Assembly (NCBI RefSeq): GCF_964204645.1
Contig: NC_134025.1
Location: 3,167,001 to 3,231,000, forward strand
DNA: 64,000 nucleotides
Reading direction: 5' to 3'
Source: Tubulanus polymorphus
Lineage: Eukaryota > Nemertea > Palaeonemertea > Tubulaniformes > Tubulanidae
Below the pieces are notes generated by a model, which worked only from the letters and a program-made list of their open reading frames with translations, did no database searches and was not told the DNA's origin. Shown here piece by piece: positions 1-10,673 of this stretch. Numbering within the stretch: the first letter of the stretch is position 1; every line of letters begins with the position of its first letter. The translations under genes were made by a program, and so were the position numbers.

Positions 1-284
1 ATGCCACTGTCCTTTCAAAAAAGGCCCGATGAGTTTTAACATGGACAACATCATTTTACCTTCAATCCCAACAGGTCTCGGGTTACTTGCTGACGTAAGA
101 GATCATATTTTCTATCAAACTTTGTCACATTCAATACCAAACGACAAACTTCACAAATCTGCTTTTCCCAAGGACGAAGTTTTTTATTTTCTATTTTCAG
201 GGTCGTTTTTATGCTAAAGCTCACATTATGGCCGACGGAGTTGAAATCGGTTGCATTGAGGCTGAAGTAGAACTTGAATCTTGA
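1..284 (+). CDS. GM2A: GM2 ganglioside activator-like protein (ML domain), copy 1, 3' part
   Basis: This is the 3' end of a gene whose first exons lie left of the window. Two coding segments are visible: 1-94 (codons from position 2) and 201-284, joined over a GT-AG intron (gtaaga...ttttcag) and ending in TGA. The protein reads CHCPFKKGPMSFNMDNIILP, then a loop TGLGLLAD, then GRFYAKAHIMADGVEIGCIE. This matches the C-terminal half of GM2 activator, whose family has the same CHCPF motif and a final GxxxGCI strand. Family members are secreted or lysosomal lipid-binding beta-cup proteins that present glycolipids to hydrolases. The intron and 3' flank are nearly identical to copy 2 at 715-1697, so this is a recent tandem duplicate. 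The loop here is five residues longer than in copy 2. The identification rests on motif recall, not on a database search. Confidence 0.8.
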
Positions 285-660
285 GAATGACGACGGCTCC
301 TCGACATTTGTATTTAGATAGATGATAGCTTTATCTACAAAAAACTTCTTTTTTTTTCATTTGAGAAAGAAACAAATGGATTTTGTCAGCAAAAATATCA
401 ATTAATCTTATGAGTACTTCACGTGTCCAATTCATTTTTTATCGTTGATTATCTTAGCTTATGAATAATAGCTTATATTCTTTTCACCCAGTTAACTGCC
501 TTCCTGATGGATGGAATCCTACCGCTGGTGTAAATGCTAGTTCCCCAGCCAGCCTGCCGATACAAAAAACCCAGCCAGTTACACTCTTCAGTCATTTAGA
601 TTAATAACAGCTGTTCAATAATGTTCAAAAACCCCAAAAAAATCAACCGTTCCCCACCAC

Positions 661-668
661 TATATAAA
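661..668 (+). promoter_or_regulatory. TATA box of GM2A-like copy 2
   Basis: A consensus tatataaa lies 54 bases upstream of the start ATG at 715. This spacing allows transcription to start near 690 and leaves a short 5' UTR. Confidence 0.6.
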
Positions 669-714
669 GCCGAGTACACGATCGAGGAGAACGTGTGGAA
701 CTCAAACAAGCATC

Positions 715-1697
715 ATGTTGGATTATATCGTGATCGGGCTGTTGGTCGGGTTTGCAAATGCGGGCATGTATGTCAAAAACTGTGATGGTCAGTATAGTAT
801 TGAGTCAAGAAGTGATTTGAAAATTGTTTTGTCGATATCGGTATATCAATCGTGTACATTGTTCCAACAGATTGTCACATAGATAAGTGAAACATTATAG
901 ATCTATATGGAACTGTTCATCCATTTTCCGATTGATTTTATCGTTGTGTAGTTTTTCTTTGTTCTGTAAATAAGAAATTTTTGTATAGGCTTACAATAAT
1001 AAAACTGTGATAAATTTCAGAAAATAGACTTACTGACGGATAACTCATTGACACATTATATTTTGTAGAAAGTCAACTGATTGACTTTACAAAAGTTAGT
1101 CTTACACCCCATCCTATCGAGTTCCCGGGAACATTGATGCATTAGTAACTGTAAATAGGAAAATAGGCGGTCAGATCGATGTCAAAGTGTCATTAAAGAG
1201 GAAAGTTTGGTCCGCTTGGGTTTACATACCATGTGTAAAAGAGATCGGGTCATGGTAAGAATCGATGATTTACAGGATAAAAGTCGATACAACTGCCAGG
1301 AAATTTTATATGCTTCTATATTTCGTTTCAGCGAATACAGAGACATTTGTCCGCGATTAAACCAGTTAACTTGTCCCCCTGAAGTCGTTGAACAGGGAAT
1401 TCAATGCCACTGTCCTTTCAAAAAATGCCCGATGAGTTTTAACATGGACTACATCATTATACCTTCAATCCCAACCATTTATGTAAGATATCATTTTTTC
1501 TATCAAACTTTTTCACATTCAATCAGCATAAGAATTCATGTATACACTAACAGAGAAACTCAAACGGAACACACAAATCTGCTTTTTCGAAGTTTTTCAT
1601 TTTTTATTTTCAGGGTCATTATCATGCTAAAGCTCGCATCATGGCCGACGGAGTTGAAATCGGTTGCATCGAGGCTGAAGTAGAACTTGATTCTTGA
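715..1697 (+). pseudogene. GM2A: GM2 ganglioside activator-like (ML domain), copy 2, frameshifted
   Basis: Four exons can be traced: 715-787, 1069-1254, 1332-1482 and 1614-1697. Exon 1 encodes a signal peptide (MLDYIVIGLLVGFANAG) followed by VKNCDG, the usual ML-domain start. Exon 2 reads SLTPHPIEFPG in one frame and NIDALVTVNRKIGG through WVYIPCVKEIGS in another. Both halves align with GM2 activator, so one base is missing near 1128-1131 and the upstream frame stops at TAG 1144-1146. Exon 3 gives CEYRDICPRLNQLTCPP and QCHCPFKKC. Exon 4 gives the final GxxxGCI strand. Relative to copy 1, the loop at the end of exon 3 has lost 15 bases and a Gly has become Cys. Either the gene is decaying or the assembly has dropped a base. 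A TATA box (661) and an AATAAA (1732) are still present. An uninterrupted 158-codon frame across 1207-1683 runs through introns and is not the product. Confidence 0.7.
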
Positions 1698-1731
1698 GAA
1701 TGACGACGGCTACTTCGGTTTTTTATATCTA

Positions 1732-1737
1732 AATAAA
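1732..1737 (+). other. Polyadenylation signal, GM2A-like copy 2
   Basis: AATAAA lies 35 bases after the copy 2 stop codon. Confidence 0.4.
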
Positions 1738-2073
1738 TGAGCATATTTGTATCTAGATAAATGAGAGCTTTATCTACAAAAACATTTTGTTTTTCATTTG
1801 AGAAAGAAACAAATAGATTTTGTCAGCAAAAATATCAATTCATTCTTGTGAGTACTTTTTTCTATCGTTGATAATCTTAGCATACTGTGGCTTATGAATA
1901 GTAGCTTATATATTTTTTCACCCAGTTATTCTTATATCATTCTTATTCTATCGATTTGAAATCATTCTGTCTTCGCGAGAATTGTAGTGGACGCGTAAAT
2001 TACGGCCTATTAAGTAATTATCTCTACAATCATTTGATCAATAGTGAATTCATGTGTCGATCATCGACACTAA

Positions 2074-2098
2074 GTATATATATATATATATATATATA
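2074..2098. repeat. (TA)n microsatellite
   Basis: About twelve TA units lie directly upstream of the GPCR start at 2113. Confidence 0.85.
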
Positions 2099-2112
2099 AC
2101 TAAGAATATGAG

Positions 2113-3126
2113 ATGACTTTGTTTTTGGGAAGTCAACTATTCGCAGACAGAATGAATCGCCGATTCAACAGTAGTACCGGTGCTCTTGATGGCTTACAGA
2201 TCGGTAAACCATTTATCGCTTCGATTCTACTCAACATTCTACCGGTACAAGCCCAGAAGGAACCGTTTCTTCGCATGTTCGCTCTGATTTCGCTACCGAC
2301 GATCTACGGTGTCGGACTTCTCGGTAATCTATGTAGTTTATTTACGATGATGAGTGCACGTTTTCGCGGTCATTCCTACGCGAATTATTTAGCCGCTCTT
2401 GCTCTCGCCGATCTCGGCTGTTCGCAAATATTTTTTATCCCGATTCCTAATTACGTATTAGGTTATCCTTACATAACAATAAAACACGATTGGTGCGCCA
2501 TATATACTTATATAATGAACATTCCATTTTATCTCGGGTCTTATCTAGTGGTTTTCATCGCGTTGGAACGACTTATTTTGGTTCTAAAACCATTTACAGC
2601 GAGGATTCTGTGCACGGCAAAGTTTGCCCGGATCAACACTTTGTGCTTGACCCTCGCTTCAATGGCTATCCCTTCTTATAGCCTGTTCATAGTGAAATAT
2701 GAAGATCATCTCGGATGTTACGTCAGTCGTCTCCATCAACGTATACATTTTCTATTCAGCGTCATTATGAAATATTACATTCCGGCCATTCTTATCATCA
2801 TCTTCAACATCATCATCATCGCTAATCTACAGAAACAGAAAGATTTCGGTTCGGGTGAAATGAAAAGCGCGCAAACGATGAGAATAACGATGATGTTGCT
2901 GTCCGTATCGGCGATGTTTACGGCTACGACGTTTCCACCCGCTATTTCCAGCACATTCACCAGTCTCATGAAAGAACGACCGAAATATATCAATCGTCTG
3001 AACGCCATTACAAACCTCATACAAAGTTCAAACTACGCGACAAACTTTTATCTTTACCTTTTGACCGGTAAAGAGATAAGGGCACATTTATTCGATAAAC
3101 TTAGAAGTTGCTGTCGGACAAGGTAG
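2113..3126 (+). CDS. Rhodopsin-family (class A) G protein-coupled receptor, intronless
   Basis: This is a single open frame of 337 codons starting at ATG 2113. Seven hydrophobic segments fall at roughly residues 57-79, 91-113, 127-148, 172-190, 215-238, 256-277 and 292-312. Class A landmarks are TM1 GLLGN, TM2 NYLAALALADLG (Asp 2.50), and Cys 3.25 in HDWCAIY. The TM3 end is ALERL, so the usual DRY is ER-L. Other motifs are degenerate: TM6 lacks CWxP (it reads FTATTFPPA) and TM7 has TNFYLY instead of NPxxY. The short tail ends in a Cys pair (SCCRTR) that could be palmitoylated. The general look is of the peptide-receptor branch, like the expanded FMRFamide-receptor-like sets of invertebrates. 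The ligand cannot be told. Met 13 (2149) is an alternative start. A lone exon with (TA)n immediately upstream could be a retrocopy or a member of an intronless receptor expansion. Confidence 0.88.
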   Translation: MTLFLGSQLFADRMNRRFNSSTGALDGLQIGKPFIASILLNILPVQAQKEPFLRMFALISLPTIYGVGLLGNLCSLFTMMSARFRGHSYANYLAALALADLGCSQIFFIPIPNYVLGYPYITIKHDWCAIYTYIMNIPFYLGSYLVVFIALERLILVLKPFTARILCTAKFARINTLCLTLASMAIPSYSLFIVKYEDHLGCYVSRLHQRIHFLFSVIMKYYIPAILIIIFNIIIIANLQKQKDFGSGEMKSAQTMRITMMLLSVSAMFTATTFPPAISSTFTSLMKERPKYINRLNAITNLIQSSNYATNFYLYLLTGKEIRAHLFDKLRSCCRTR

Positions 3127-3879
3127 GCTATACAATTCATTCCTGAAATTTTTTGGTCGAACACATTGATTCCTTTGAGTAATCTCGATTCCCACAAAGT
3201 AAAACATCGTACCGCGTCGGGTTTTAATCACTAATGATTCATTTTTGATCGGATTCATCGAATCTATGTCTTCCACAATTTATTCGCGACATATTCAGAA
3301 AACGGTTTTCCACACAGTTTCCTATTTGAAAAATTCCCAAAAATCTCATTAGATTTTGTATTTTCGGATGAGGTTTCATACAGTGCGCACGATGAACTCA
3401 ATGTTTGAGAAATAAATGATCATCGGGCACGTAGTGTAGTCAGAGCGACGTTTCAAAAACTTAAACAAAACTCGGCGCCAAGAATCAGATTTCATCACGA
3501 TATTCTCTAAAAGGTTCAATAAAAATAGAATCACACAATCATACCGGCGTGCCGTCACGAGCCCGGATCCGTGACAGTAATTAAATAGCTATGCGGACGC
3601 ATTATGAAATTTAAAATTTTGGGAAACTTATTTAGATGAAAGCGAAATGTTGCTTTTAGTTTTGTGGTCCAGGATTCGAACCCAGATGCCAGGCATGAAG
3701 AACGGCATTAAGTCCTATAAGAGTAAAACACGTAATCGAAATTCCTATTCCGCGTTTTCGTCTTTTAAATTCAATGTCAATTCATTTCGTGCCCTTACTG
3801 TGACTGTGGTGGTCGCCTGTTAAAAGTTGTCAGTATTTTGCAGCTTTCAGTCTCTCTGTGTCCATAACTAATTGAAACG
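3127..3879. other. Intergenic: GPCR 3' flank and transaldolase promoter region
   Basis: I see no gene here. A short B-box-like GGATTCGAACC stands at 3672-3682, but no cloverleaf surrounds it. No TATA box precedes the transaldolase start. Confidence 0.5.
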
Positions 3880-5949
3880 ATGGCTTCTACATTAGATCAA
3901 CTGAAGGCATTCACGACTATCGTCGCTGACACCGGTGATTTTGGAGGTAATTAATAATTAACAACTCAAACGTGACAGAGTCAGAAAGGCAGGGCGGAAA
4001 GAAAGGCAAACCAGACTGAAACCCCTTTTTGACAGACTGGCAAACTGAATATGATCATGGTGCTCTTTTCACGTGTCTGAATAGAATTAAAACATTATGT
4101 GTGTGTGAGAGAGTTGTGTGTGATAATTTATTATTCATGTAATTTAATTCTTCAGTGATGGATAAATTCAAACCGACAGATGCAACAACCAATCCATCTT
4201 TAATTCTTGCTGCTACAAAGATGCCTCAATATCAGCACCTCTTACAAGAAGCTATTCAATATGCTAAGAGTAAAGCATCGTAAGTTCGATTAAAACCAAA
4301 TCAGCTGTTATAGGACTGCAGTTTAAAGGTCACCTTTCCACCTAAGTCAGTAACCTGTCTGTGTGGTAGAGTTTCATGATCAGATATATTCACAAACCAC
4401 ATAAGCCACATTGGACGTATAAGCCCAATGATGAGGTAACTTACTACTTTCCACTACGTGGGGCTAGTGTTACTGAGTGTCATGGTTAGGGACATTACCA
4501 TTAGGGTCACCTAAACTGCAGTCCCCTAGTCGCTTTTGATAGGTAAGTTCTTTAAAAGGTATTTGTTTTGTATGTGTCTTTATTTTCTAGGAATCTGGAT
4601 GAACAGGTTTTGGAAGCAACTGATAAACTGTTTGTACTTTTTGGAAACGAGATTCTGAAAATAGTTCCAGGAAGAGTTTCTATTGAAGTTGACGCGAGGT
4701 AGGTAAACTGCTCACAAATCTTGGAATCATTGCAACACAGTGCAATCGAATTCCATGATCGAACATAATCAAAAATCATTTGTTCCATTTGATTTTTAGT
4801 CAGAAATCTACTGTAGTCTATACTGCATATTCTACTTGATTTACCATAAATCATCCATTCATAGATTGTCATTTGATAAAGAAGCATCACTGGCCAAGGC
4901 TAAAAAATTCATCTCCATGTTTGAAGAAGCGGGAATAAGCAAAGAGCGAATTCTAATCAAGCTCGCTTCAACGTGGGAAGGCATAGAAACTGCTAAGTAT
5001 GTTTTGAACGATATGATACTAGCTGATTATGAAAGTGAAATTCGATTTAGAAGTACTAACAACAGAAATATTTATGATTTTCAGAGTGCTGGAAAAGAGT
5101 CATGGTATTCATTGTAACCTTACTTTGTTATTTTCATTTGCTCAGGTAAAGAGAATAGTATTTTGAATTCAAGATTGGAAAAAATGCTGTTTCTGGTGTT
5201 AACTTTTCAGCTCCTTTGATTTTTCATTTGCAGGCTGTAGCATGCGCTGATGCTAATGTTACTCTTATCTCGCCATTTGTGGGCAGAATTTTTGATTGGT
5301 TTGTTAAAAATACCGGACAAAAAACTTATGAGTTACTGGAGGATCCAGGTGCGTTAGAATTGTCCAAATATAATGTATAGATATTATATACACTGATATA
5401 ATGCAAAGGTTTTTATACTTTCAGGTGTTGTGAGTGTAACTAAAATCTACAATTACTATAAGAAGTTTGGATACAAGACTGAAGTTATGGGTGCATCATT
5501 TAGAAATACTGCTCAAATTCTGGGTCTTGCCGGATGTGATAAACTTACAATCAGGTAAATATACAAGCACCAGGCTAATACTGATCGCAACGGGACCAAA
5601 AATTGGATCTGTTATCAATTTTAGCCCAAAGTTGCTTGAAGAACTGAACAAGTCAATTGCTGAAGTGAAAAGATATTTGGATAATGATGCAGGTAATGCC
5701 TAAAACGCTTTTTGCATGCATATTTCATAACAGGAAAATCATTAAAAATATGACATGAATTTGTTATAATTCCATCCTTTTTCAGCATCTTCCATGGACA
5801 TAGAGAAGGTGGCCTTGAGCGAATCCAAATTCAGATGGATGTTGAATGAGGATGCGATGGCAACAGAAAAACTTGCCGAGGGTATTCGAAATTTTGCTGC
5901 TGATGGTATCAAACTGGAGAACATTATTCGAGAAAAATTGTCCTCTTAG
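3880..5949 (+). CDS. TALDO1: Transaldolase
   Basis: Cytosolic enzyme of the non-oxidative pentose phosphate pathway. It moves a three-carbon dihydroxyacetone unit from sedoheptulose 7-phosphate to glyceraldehyde 3-phosphate. There are nine exons: 3880-3946, 4156-4279, 4591-4698, 4865-4996, 5085-5145, 5234-5348, 5425-5554, 5625-5692 and 5786-5949. All splice sites are GT-AG, and the phases sum to 969 nt, or 322 residues, close to the animal enzyme. Recognisable blocks are [90 protein letters not shown] and VMGASFRNT. The Schiff-base lysine is Lys 132 in ILIK. Compared with the mammalian protein the N-terminus is short, starting MASTLDQL. The gene is convergent with SVIP and their poly(A) signals are about 100 bases apart. 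Confidence 0.97.
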
Positions 5950-6222
5950 ATTTAATAGAACCGATGTGATATATCATTAAAATGACCAGACCTTTCCGAT
6001 TCATTTTTGGATGAGTTTGAGCTTCCTTTGCTGCGACAGATTGTGCTCATTGTTAAATTCTATTGTGATACTGTATGCTACATCATAATGCAGACATACA
6101 TGTATTTCTATTGTGTAAATTCATCTTTGACGCTTAATAGACAAAACCTTATCATGTCACTATGTTGAAAATATTTGTTGAACATTCCTGTATATATAAT
6201 GATACAGTAAATTGCATAATTA

Positions 6223-6228
6223 AATAAA
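6223..6228 (+). other. Polyadenylation signal, transaldolase
   Basis: AATAAA on the plus strand, 274 bases after the stop codon. Confidence 0.6.
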
Positions 6229-6334
6229 ACATACAATTGAATGAAATTTCCATTTGAGTTATTGGTTTTTTTGGCCCAAATGATCAATGGCGTAGCTGAG
6301 GAAAGAACACTGATTTTAACAGCAAATATAATAC

Positions 6335-6340
6335 TTTATT
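6335..6340 (-). other. Polyadenylation signal, SVIP
   Basis: TTTATT on the plus strand reads AATAAA on the minus strand, about 250 bases past the SVIP stop. Confidence 0.45.
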
Positions 6341-6586
6341 TTCATACAAAAATACATCTAACATACAAAGATATAAGGTTTTTGGAGAAACTTGATTACT
6401 GTAGTTTTATATGCAGGATAGAATTTAAACATGACTGTTCAACTGAGACGACTCGATGACTTGTGTGACCTTTGAGCTGACGCGGATCTTTTCTCGAACA
6501 CTTCAGTAATGATGATTTCTGTCAACTTGAAGAAGATCATGAACTGGACACATTGGCACATTTGGTTTCGATGTTAAGCGATTAAT

Positions 6587-7338
6587 TTAGCCCATTTGCC
6601 ACTGAAATTGGAGCAAATATTATTGTGAATTCGTGTTTCGGCATTTTCAATAAGTGATAATACTGTAATATAGCAAGTCGTACCTTTAACCCATCTTGTT
6701 CATTACGATTTCCCGCTAATTCTTGTTTCTTTTCAAGTTCTGCTAGCCGTTTCTGCTTTTGTTTTAGTGCTTCGGGATCTTTAATTCCTTTTTTGTCTTG
6801 GTCAGATTTTCTCTTTTCCGCAGCCTCCGCTGCTTGTCGCCTTCTTGTTTCCTGTGAAAGGGAACCCAGCAATTAGTAATCACATCATAAAACCTGCAAA
6901 TCCTTGACCTTCGTAGTTTATACCAGATGATATTTCAGCAATTGCCCTAGTACCCCCTCCCAAAAATATTCTAGCATATTATCTATTAGTGAGGTCTGGG
7001 AATATAAATGAGCGAGTATTAGCCTATTAGCCAGAAAAAGTTGCTTTTTGTGTCAAAATCACAGGGACTTGACACAAAAGGATTTTGACCCCAGCATCCT
7101 AGGTACTATATGTAAAAAGACTTTTTATATATAGTGCCTAGGATACTGGGGTCCTTTGTGTCAAGTCCCTGTGATCAAAATGATTGATACAGATAATGAT
7201 AATACTTGGGCCTGAATTGCCAGAACAACGATTTTTGGGAGGGGTATGATTAAGTAAGTGCATAGCGCAGTAACTTACTGGGTCTGGTTGATCATAATCT
7301 TCACTTGCACCACCCAAACAAGGTAAACACATACCCAT
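6587..7338 (-). CDS. SVIP: Small VCP/p97-interacting protein
   Basis: Three exons on the minus strand (7338-7279, 6851-6684, 6601-6587) give 80 residues; the human protein has 77. The start chosen gives MGMCLPCLGG. This matches the family N-terminus MG-C-PC, with Gly2 for myristoylation and nearby cysteines for palmitoylation. ETRRRQAAEAAEKR fits the VCP-interacting motif (Arg, AA, Arg) that binds the p97 N domain. The middle is a charged helix, and the last exon holds only four codons and a stop (WQMG), matching the family ending GLxW. SVIP is known to inhibit ER-associated degradation and to act at lysosomes. Upstream TTG or GTG codons in the same frame are not preferred, because the MG start is what the lipid modification needs. 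Confidence 0.9.
7059..7175. mobile_element. Hairpin (foldback) element in the SVIP intron
   Basis: Two arms of about 50 bases face each other. The left arm begins atcacagggacttgacacaa and the right arm is its near-perfect inverse, ending at gtgat. They enclose a short A/T-rich loop near 7110-7125. The layout is that of a small non-autonomous inverted-repeat element, and it would form a strong hairpin in the SVIP pre-mRNA. Confidence 0.7.
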
Positions 7339-7962
7339 CTTACACAAATTGCGGCTCGAAAGGAAGATTTAGAAATTTTGACAGCCCAAATTGATTTACT
7401 TCCGTTTTTCAGCTCCATGTAATTGCAATAGATGGCAGCACCAGTTTTAACCAAGCAGAAAAATTTCTTTTTAGTCAGACTGTTTTTATTTACAGATATA
7501 AAATTTCCGTATTTAGTTACAATATTTCTTAACTTCAAAATAGCATTTAGAAGGCAATTAATGCATTTAATAGCTTCCATACATTAAAGAAAGCAAGATT
7601 TCTAATGCTACTGTAACTGAAATTACCTGGTACATATACATACATACATACATTTACAAATAGACTAGAAAATATGAAGAATGATGGACACACGTCAAGT
7701 GGACCACAAATCGAATCATTATTCATTGATTGCACATCTGACTAAAATCATAACAGATAAAAATATCAAACAGCTTTACAACAGAAATAAATCACTCTGC
7801 ATCTTCCGTCCCTGGTAGCAGTGCGGCTACCAACAGTTCCAGTTTCTTTCAATCTATGCGATCGATGAGGTCTGAGTTCAGCATCAGTAATTCCTAATGT
7901 TAGATCCACAGTTACAGACCGATTATCCAAACCAAGTGTCCTATGCATTATAACATATCTAT

Positions 7963-10387
7963 TCAAGATGCAAATGTCACTGTTTCCATCGCCATATTTC
8001 TAGCCATGTATAATGTTTCGCATACTTCTTGCACTAATGATTCTCGATTGTCTCTAGAAACCTGAAATTAATATCGAAATTCAAATCAAAACAAAAGACA
8101 AACAAGGGGCGTGCATAAACAGGGTCCCTACAGATCAGTCATTCCTGGGTATAAAGTTTTCTTCAAGGAGTAATTTTCAGATTTCGAGGAAGTGTCTGCA
8201 TGACTTTAATATCCAAATTTCAGTAGTTTCCACCTAAATCGGTACTGTTTATCTTAGTAAACCATTTAATCTGGTGGTTTTGTAATCAAATTTTTATCAT
8301 ATACACTAACTAAACTCGGTTTATAATTTGGTAACTGCTAATTGGAAAAAAATCCTGGTCCCAACTGCACCAATTTAGGCGTAGTCTACTGTGCCACTAC
8401 AAACTACAGTAGACAAAAATCTTTAATTGTTTATTTCTCAAAATTGTAGGAGTTTTAAAGGAATTTCACGGTATTTTAATCAAATTTTTCAAGTTTCAAG
8501 CGCCTTTAAAAGAATTTTTCCATTTAGAATTTTTAAGGAATCAAAGGGACCCTGGTCAAGAGGTGAAAACTGCAATACTCACATAAAATAACTTGGTATC
8601 TTTTCTTTGAGTGAGTTCATCTACGAATCTGTGAGGTCGGCCTTGTATTATAGGAACAGTGGCGAGTATAGTCACTCCTTCTAATTGAAACAGTTGTTGA
8701 ACTACGTGCAGAAACGACTGACTAAATGACTCCATCTTACCGATTTCATCGATAATGAATATAGGATAAGCTCGCAGATTCTGAAATGAGAAAAAACATC
8801 TTAGTATCGGTAAGTCGATTCATCCGAGGCTATTTCATAGCAAGCGAAAATCATGTACAGAGAAAATCAGTTGATTTTCAATAAAATTTGAACTGGATTT
8901 TTAGTGAGGTAGGTATTACCTGTACATGTAAAGATGGTAAAGCTATTTGCTCTAAGCTTGTGACATCTACACTGTATTTTCCTACTTTGTATTCACGCTT
9001 GTAACTGTGACCAACTGTTTCTTCTCTAAAAATTCAAATAAATAGAACAGGAATGACAACTGATTGTCCAGCTATCAATGAAGTGGATATTTAGGCTAAA
9101 AAAAATTGATACCTTGTTTCTCCGCTCTGCTGAGCTTAAATGTTGACCCGGCCGGCCGCCTATCTACCCTATACATTACTTTTTTTTAAATCGTGATCAA
9201 TTTTACCATAACAGACCCGGCCGCTATAGAAATGAACTGTTTATAAATTTTATCATATTTTACAAAAATGACCCGGCCGCTGCGGAGAAACAAGGTATCA
9301 TTTTTGTTTAGCCTTAGCCCATATGGTTTTATTCTAATAACCGCTATTTTGCCAACGTATAATATTAATTTTCAATCTCAATTATATATGCTGCACTAGT
9401 GTAGAGTAGGTGATGGGTTAAAATCCTAGTTTACTTCACTAATTTCTCTTCAATGCTCTCTTGAATTTTAAGTCCAGCACTTTAGAATGCACGCGCAACA
9501 TCAGAATGAGCCAAAATATCTACTACCCAAGTAAAGGACTCAATGCGGATATTCAAACCCTAGAGTCTTGCTGTGTTATTCCCCATCATCACTTGAATAT
9601 GGGCTTTGACCTTGTTGGTGCGTTAAAAATGATAAAATTTATCGTAATCTACGATAAAAATGCCAACGGGGTTGCCATCTTAATTATCCATGATGCAACT
9701 GTTTTACCCATGATCCAATGCGCATCCAGCGTCTAACTATACTATACAGAATATATAGTATAGTATAGTTAAACGACAGGCGTGTGTTGCATCATGGGTA
9801 AAATATTATAAAACATGGCGGATTATCGAAGTAGGAACAACGCATCGCTGGTGAATTACTAAATATTTATCCATTATCAAAGCCCATATTCAAGTGCCTG
9901 TGAGTAGGTGAACCCGTATACCTGTATTCAAACCCATATTCTGTATGTGCAATTTCTAAGACTGTTGATCACTTACGATACTCGAGCAAGCGGTCCTTTC
10001 AAACCATCAAGCGTTACAATGTCGAATCCACTTCGAACTCCATTTTGTCGAACTTCTTCCGTAACGAATCCTTGGCACGGTATACCTTCATTTACCAGCA
10101 TTTTATACACATTCATTATCAATGTAGTTTTACCAATACCTTGGATACGAACAAATAGCGTAGAGGAATTAAGAATCAATCAGACAGGCCAGTATTTCTA
10201 AAAGCACATAATTATTTAAATTATTTATTCATCGTGGGCATAGATTTATTGAATTGATGATGATAATTAATTTGATTTATGTTCTAAAGTATACAAAATG
10301 ATTATTTCAGTTTGGAGGACTCTATTAACCTGGTTTTCCTCTAAGGACCACATGTTTATAGACAGGTTCCACCGATGCTTCAGCCAT
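7963..10387 (-). CDS. NTPCR: Cancer-related nucleoside-triphosphatase (THEP1 family)
   Basis: Five exons on the minus strand (10387-10330, 10139-9977, 9025-8920, 8780-8583, 8061-7963) give 207 residues; human NTPCR has 190. The Walker A motif is split across the first intron: RGKP then GIGKTTLI. Further blocks are GIPCQGFVTEEVRQNGVRSG, GFDIVTLDGLKGPLARVS, YKVGKYSVDV and the Walker B segment PIFIIDEIGKMES. All joins are GT-AG and in phase. The family hydrolyses nucleoside triphosphates slowly and broadly in vitro; its cellular role is unclear. The large second intron carries two mobile elements (9094-9313 and 9590-9896), and the fourth intron holds a dispersed repeat. The start at 10387 is 286 bases from the LRRC57 start on the other strand. 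Confidence 0.95.
8120..8385. repeat. Dispersed repeat, family shared with 25586-25845
   Basis: The segment starting near ctacagatcagtca and containing tttttatcatatacactaac and ctcggttt is repeated at about 25586-25845 with moderate divergence. Here it lies in an NTPCR intron. No terminal inverted repeats were recognised. Confidence 0.6.
9094..9313. mobile_element. MITE with ~30-bp terminal inverted repeats, copy 1
   Basis: The ends are ggctaaa...gataccttgtttctccgc and the inverse gcggagaaacaaggtatc...tttagcc. Internal cggccg blocks stand out from the A/T-rich background. A second copy lies in opposite orientation at 35057-35276. Both are flanked by TTA-like bases, which suggests a short target duplication. 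No coding capacity. Confidence 0.85.
9590..9896. mobile_element. Foldback element with 19-bp terminal inverted repeats
   Basis: cacttgaatatgggctttg at 9590-9608 is matched by its inverse at about 9878-9896. Inner arms also pair (ttgcatcatgggtaaaa and its inverse). At the centre, 9734-9770 is a tactatac/gtatagta hairpin. It lies in the large NTPCR intron. Short open frames across it are chance. Confidence 0.75.
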
Positions 10388-10673
10388 TATGATTCTGCAT
10401 GCGGTTTGGGCTAGAAAACAGAAATTCTAGGGCCCCAAAGGTCCAGGAAGTCATTAAATACAATGTTGGATTTAGCTTCACGATCGTAAAATCAGGTTCG
10501 AACCCCAGGTGTTCAAGTTGATCGCGGAGGTGCCGAGTCTTGATCCGGCTTTTAAACTTACCCTAAATCGGTTGCAACACGACACTCGCAATTCTCTATT
10601 CAAGGTCGTTGAGCAAATTTCCCAAAATTTTATAATTTTCCAGAATTTTATCAAGATTTTATGAACTACGACG
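10388..10673. promoter_or_regulatory. Bidirectional promoter interval, NTPCR/LRRC57
   Basis: Two start codons on opposite strands are 286 bases apart, so the 5' UTRs and both promoters must share this interval or overlap. No TATA box is visible for either gene. The layout suggests coordinated housekeeping expression; this is inferred from spacing only. Confidence 0.6.

Noticed and set aside
1207-1683. 158-codon open frame over the GM2A-like copy 2
   Set aside because: It runs through two introns; exons defined by ML-domain similarity and GT-AG sites account for the conserved parts in different frames.
3672-3682. tRNA gene suggested by a B-box-like GGATTCGAACC
   Set aside because: No matching A box, acceptor stem or anticodon arm could be found on either strand; a similar lone motif at about 10495 was also rejected.
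7766-7966. 66-codon minus-strand open frame after NTPCR
   Set aside because: It lies in the NTPCR 3' UTR and overlaps the stop codon in another frame; no recognised domain.
9461-9736. 91-codon open frame
   Set aside because: Overlaps a foldback element in an NTPCR intron; no splice or similarity support.
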